Shown here: positions 63,150 through 64,000 of the stretch, in pieces | Numbering within the stretch: position 1 is the first letter of the stretch | Layout: each line of letters starts with the position of its first letter | DNA from: Marinobacter flavimaris | GTDB lineage: Bacteria; Pseudomonadota; Gammaproteobacteria; Pseudomonadales; Oleiphilaceae | Length of the DNA stretch: 64,000 nucleotides | NCBI RefSeq assembly: GCF_002933295.1 | Contig: NZ_PSSW01000010.1 | Span: 1 to 64,000, forward strand | Direction of reading: 5' to 3' | Program-made: the position numbers and the translations under genes | Notes under the pieces: model-generated | What the model was told of the DNA's origin: nothing | The model's input: only the letters and a program-made list of their open reading frames with translations | The model's database searches: none

Positions 63150-63866
63150 ATGCGTCCAAGCGGCAGAACGCCCGAACAACCCAGAGATGTTCGAATCACC
63201 CGCAACTACACCCGTCACGCCGAAGGCTCTGTGCTGGTGGAATTCGGGGACACAAAAGTCATCTGCACTGCCTCCGTCGAAAACAAGGTCCCTCCGTTTC
63301 TGAGGGGTGAAGGCAAGGGCTGGATCACCGCCGAATACGGCATGCTGCCCCGCTCTACCGGCAGCCGAATGGGCCGTGAAGCTGCCCGCGGCAAGCAGGG
63401 TGGCCGGACCGTCGAAATCCAGCGCCTGATTGGCCGCTCCCTGCGTGCAGCGGTGGATCTGACCGCTCTCGGTGAACACTCCATCACCATTGACTGCGAT
63501 GTCATCCAGGCCGATGGCGGCACCCGCACCGCAGCCATCACCGGCGGCTGCGTGGCACTGGTTGATGCCCTGAACCACCTGGTTGCTGACAAGCGCCTCA
63601 AGAAATCTCCGCTCAAGCAGATGGTCGCCGCGCTTTCAGTCGGTGTTTACAAAGGCACCCCGGTGGTGGATCTGGACTACCCGGAAGACTCCGAGGCCGA
63701 AACCGACATGAACGTCATCATGACGGACCGGGGCGGTTTCATTGAGATTCAGGGGACTGCGGAAGGTGCACCGTTCGACCAGTCAGAACTGGACAGCATG
63801 CTGACTCTGGCCAAACAGGGTATTGAGCAGTTGTTTGAGATTCAGAAGGCGGCGCTGGCAGATTAA
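63150..63866 (+). CDS. rph: Ribonuclease PH
   Basis: Phosphorolytic 3'-5' exonuclease that trims tRNA 3' ends. The 238-residue protein begins MRPSGRTPEQPRDVRITRNY and carries MGREAARGKQGGRTVEIQRL, IDCDVIQADGGTRTAAITGG and the phosphate-binding segments of the family. Length is normal (238 in E. coli strains with intact rph). It is divergent from yicC and followed by a large inverted repeat. Confidence 0.97.
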   Translation: MRPSGRTPEQPRDVRITRNYTRHAEGSVLVEFGDTKVICTASVENKVPPFLRGEGKGWITAEYGMLPRSTGSRMGREAARGKQGGRTVEIQRLIGRSLRAAVDLTALGEHSITIDCDVIQADGGTRTAAITGGCVALVDALNHLVADKRLKKSPLKQMVAALSVGVYKGTPVVDLDYPEDSEAETDMNVIMTDRGGFIEIQGTAEGAPFDQSELDSMLTLAKQGIEQLFEIQKAALAD

Positions 63867-63884
63867 GTTTGTTGCCCGCGTGTC

Positions 63885-63986
63885 CGGAGGGGGAAACCTT
63901 TCCGGGACACGCTACAAGCACATCCATGTGCGCTCGTCTCCGGCCTTCCCTGGCCGGAGACGGTCCCGGAAAGGCTTCCCCCTCCG
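63885..63986. repeat. Branched inverted repeat downstream of rph
   Basis: Outer arms of 24 bases (63885-63908 and 63963-63986) are complementary except for one position. Inside are two further hairpins: GCACAT-CC-ATGTGC (63918-63931) and a perfect 11-bp stem CGTCTCCGGCC/GGCCGGAGACG around TTCCCT (63935-63962). The whole folds as a three-way junction on either strand. There is no T-run, so it is not a simple terminator. It may be a REP/MITE-like repetitive element or a structured RNA. Confidence 0.75.
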
Positions 63987-64000
63987 AACCCGCTACTATT

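Overview
The window looks like a chromosomal segment of a marine gammaproteobacterium close to Marinobacter. GC content is high and nearly everything is housekeeping. Many neighbourhoods match gene orders known from Pseudomonas (argC–bactofilin–erpA–anmK–M23–tyrS–rrn; thiD–thiE–hemL; dksA–gluQ–cbrX–cbrA–cbrB–crcZ–pcnB–folK–panB–panC; folB–plsY–tsaD–rpsU–dnaG–rpoD–tRNA-Ile2; oxyR–recG and ridA–spoT–rpoZ–gmk–yicC–rph). The genus assignment rests on protein resemblance and was not tested by a search. I see no insertion sequence, prophage or CRISPR array.

Layout. 0–7 kb: tandem rRNA-type promoters fire off the left edge; then tyrS, an M23 murein hydrolase, anmK, erpA, a bactofilin, a coiled-coil membrane protein and argC. 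7–12 kb: a ClC channel, hemJ, thiD (apparently starting at ATC), thiE and hemL in one direction. 12–18 kb: a secreted lipase, then an ECF sigma/anti-sigma operon with a small secreted protein and a TPR/outer-membrane-barrel protein, divergent from a DUF4382 lipoprotein. 17.6–25 kb: mrcB with a TPR lipoprotein, a fused phosphotransferase/ATPase, a pentapeptide protein, a Rieske protein, sfsA, dksA and gluQ. 25–30.5 kb: the complete carbon-catabolite control module: cbrX, cbrA, cbrB, a CbrB/sigma-54 promoter and a CrcZ-type Hfq-sequestering RNA.

30.5–42.9 kb: pcnB, folK, panB, panC, pgi, a second HPPK-like gene, folB, plsY, tsaD, the macromolecular synthesis operon rpsU–dnaG–rpoD, and tRNA-Ile2(CAT). 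43–51.8 kb is the most accessory part: an AT-rich stretch with a PEP-CTERM protein under its own sigma-54 promoter and a duplicated upstream element, a FadL-like porin paired with a 1075-residue Ig-like lipoprotein, an orphan molybdopterin oxidoreductase and a candidate small RNA. 51.8–64 kb: a YbaK/HDOD fusion, recG, oxyR, an SDR protein, ridA, spoT, rpoZ, gmk, a pseudouridine synthase, yicC, rph, and a large branched inverted repeat at the right edge.

The genes that clearly work together are CbrX/CbrA/CbrB/CrcZ (carbon-source hierarchy), PEP-CTERM/sigma-54 (surface protein sorting, with exosortase elsewhere), the ECF envelope operon, and the stringent-response set DksA/SpoT/RpoZ/Gmk. The strongest findings are the CrcZ-type RNA, the ATC start of thiD, the PEP-CTERM control region, and the branched repeat after rph.
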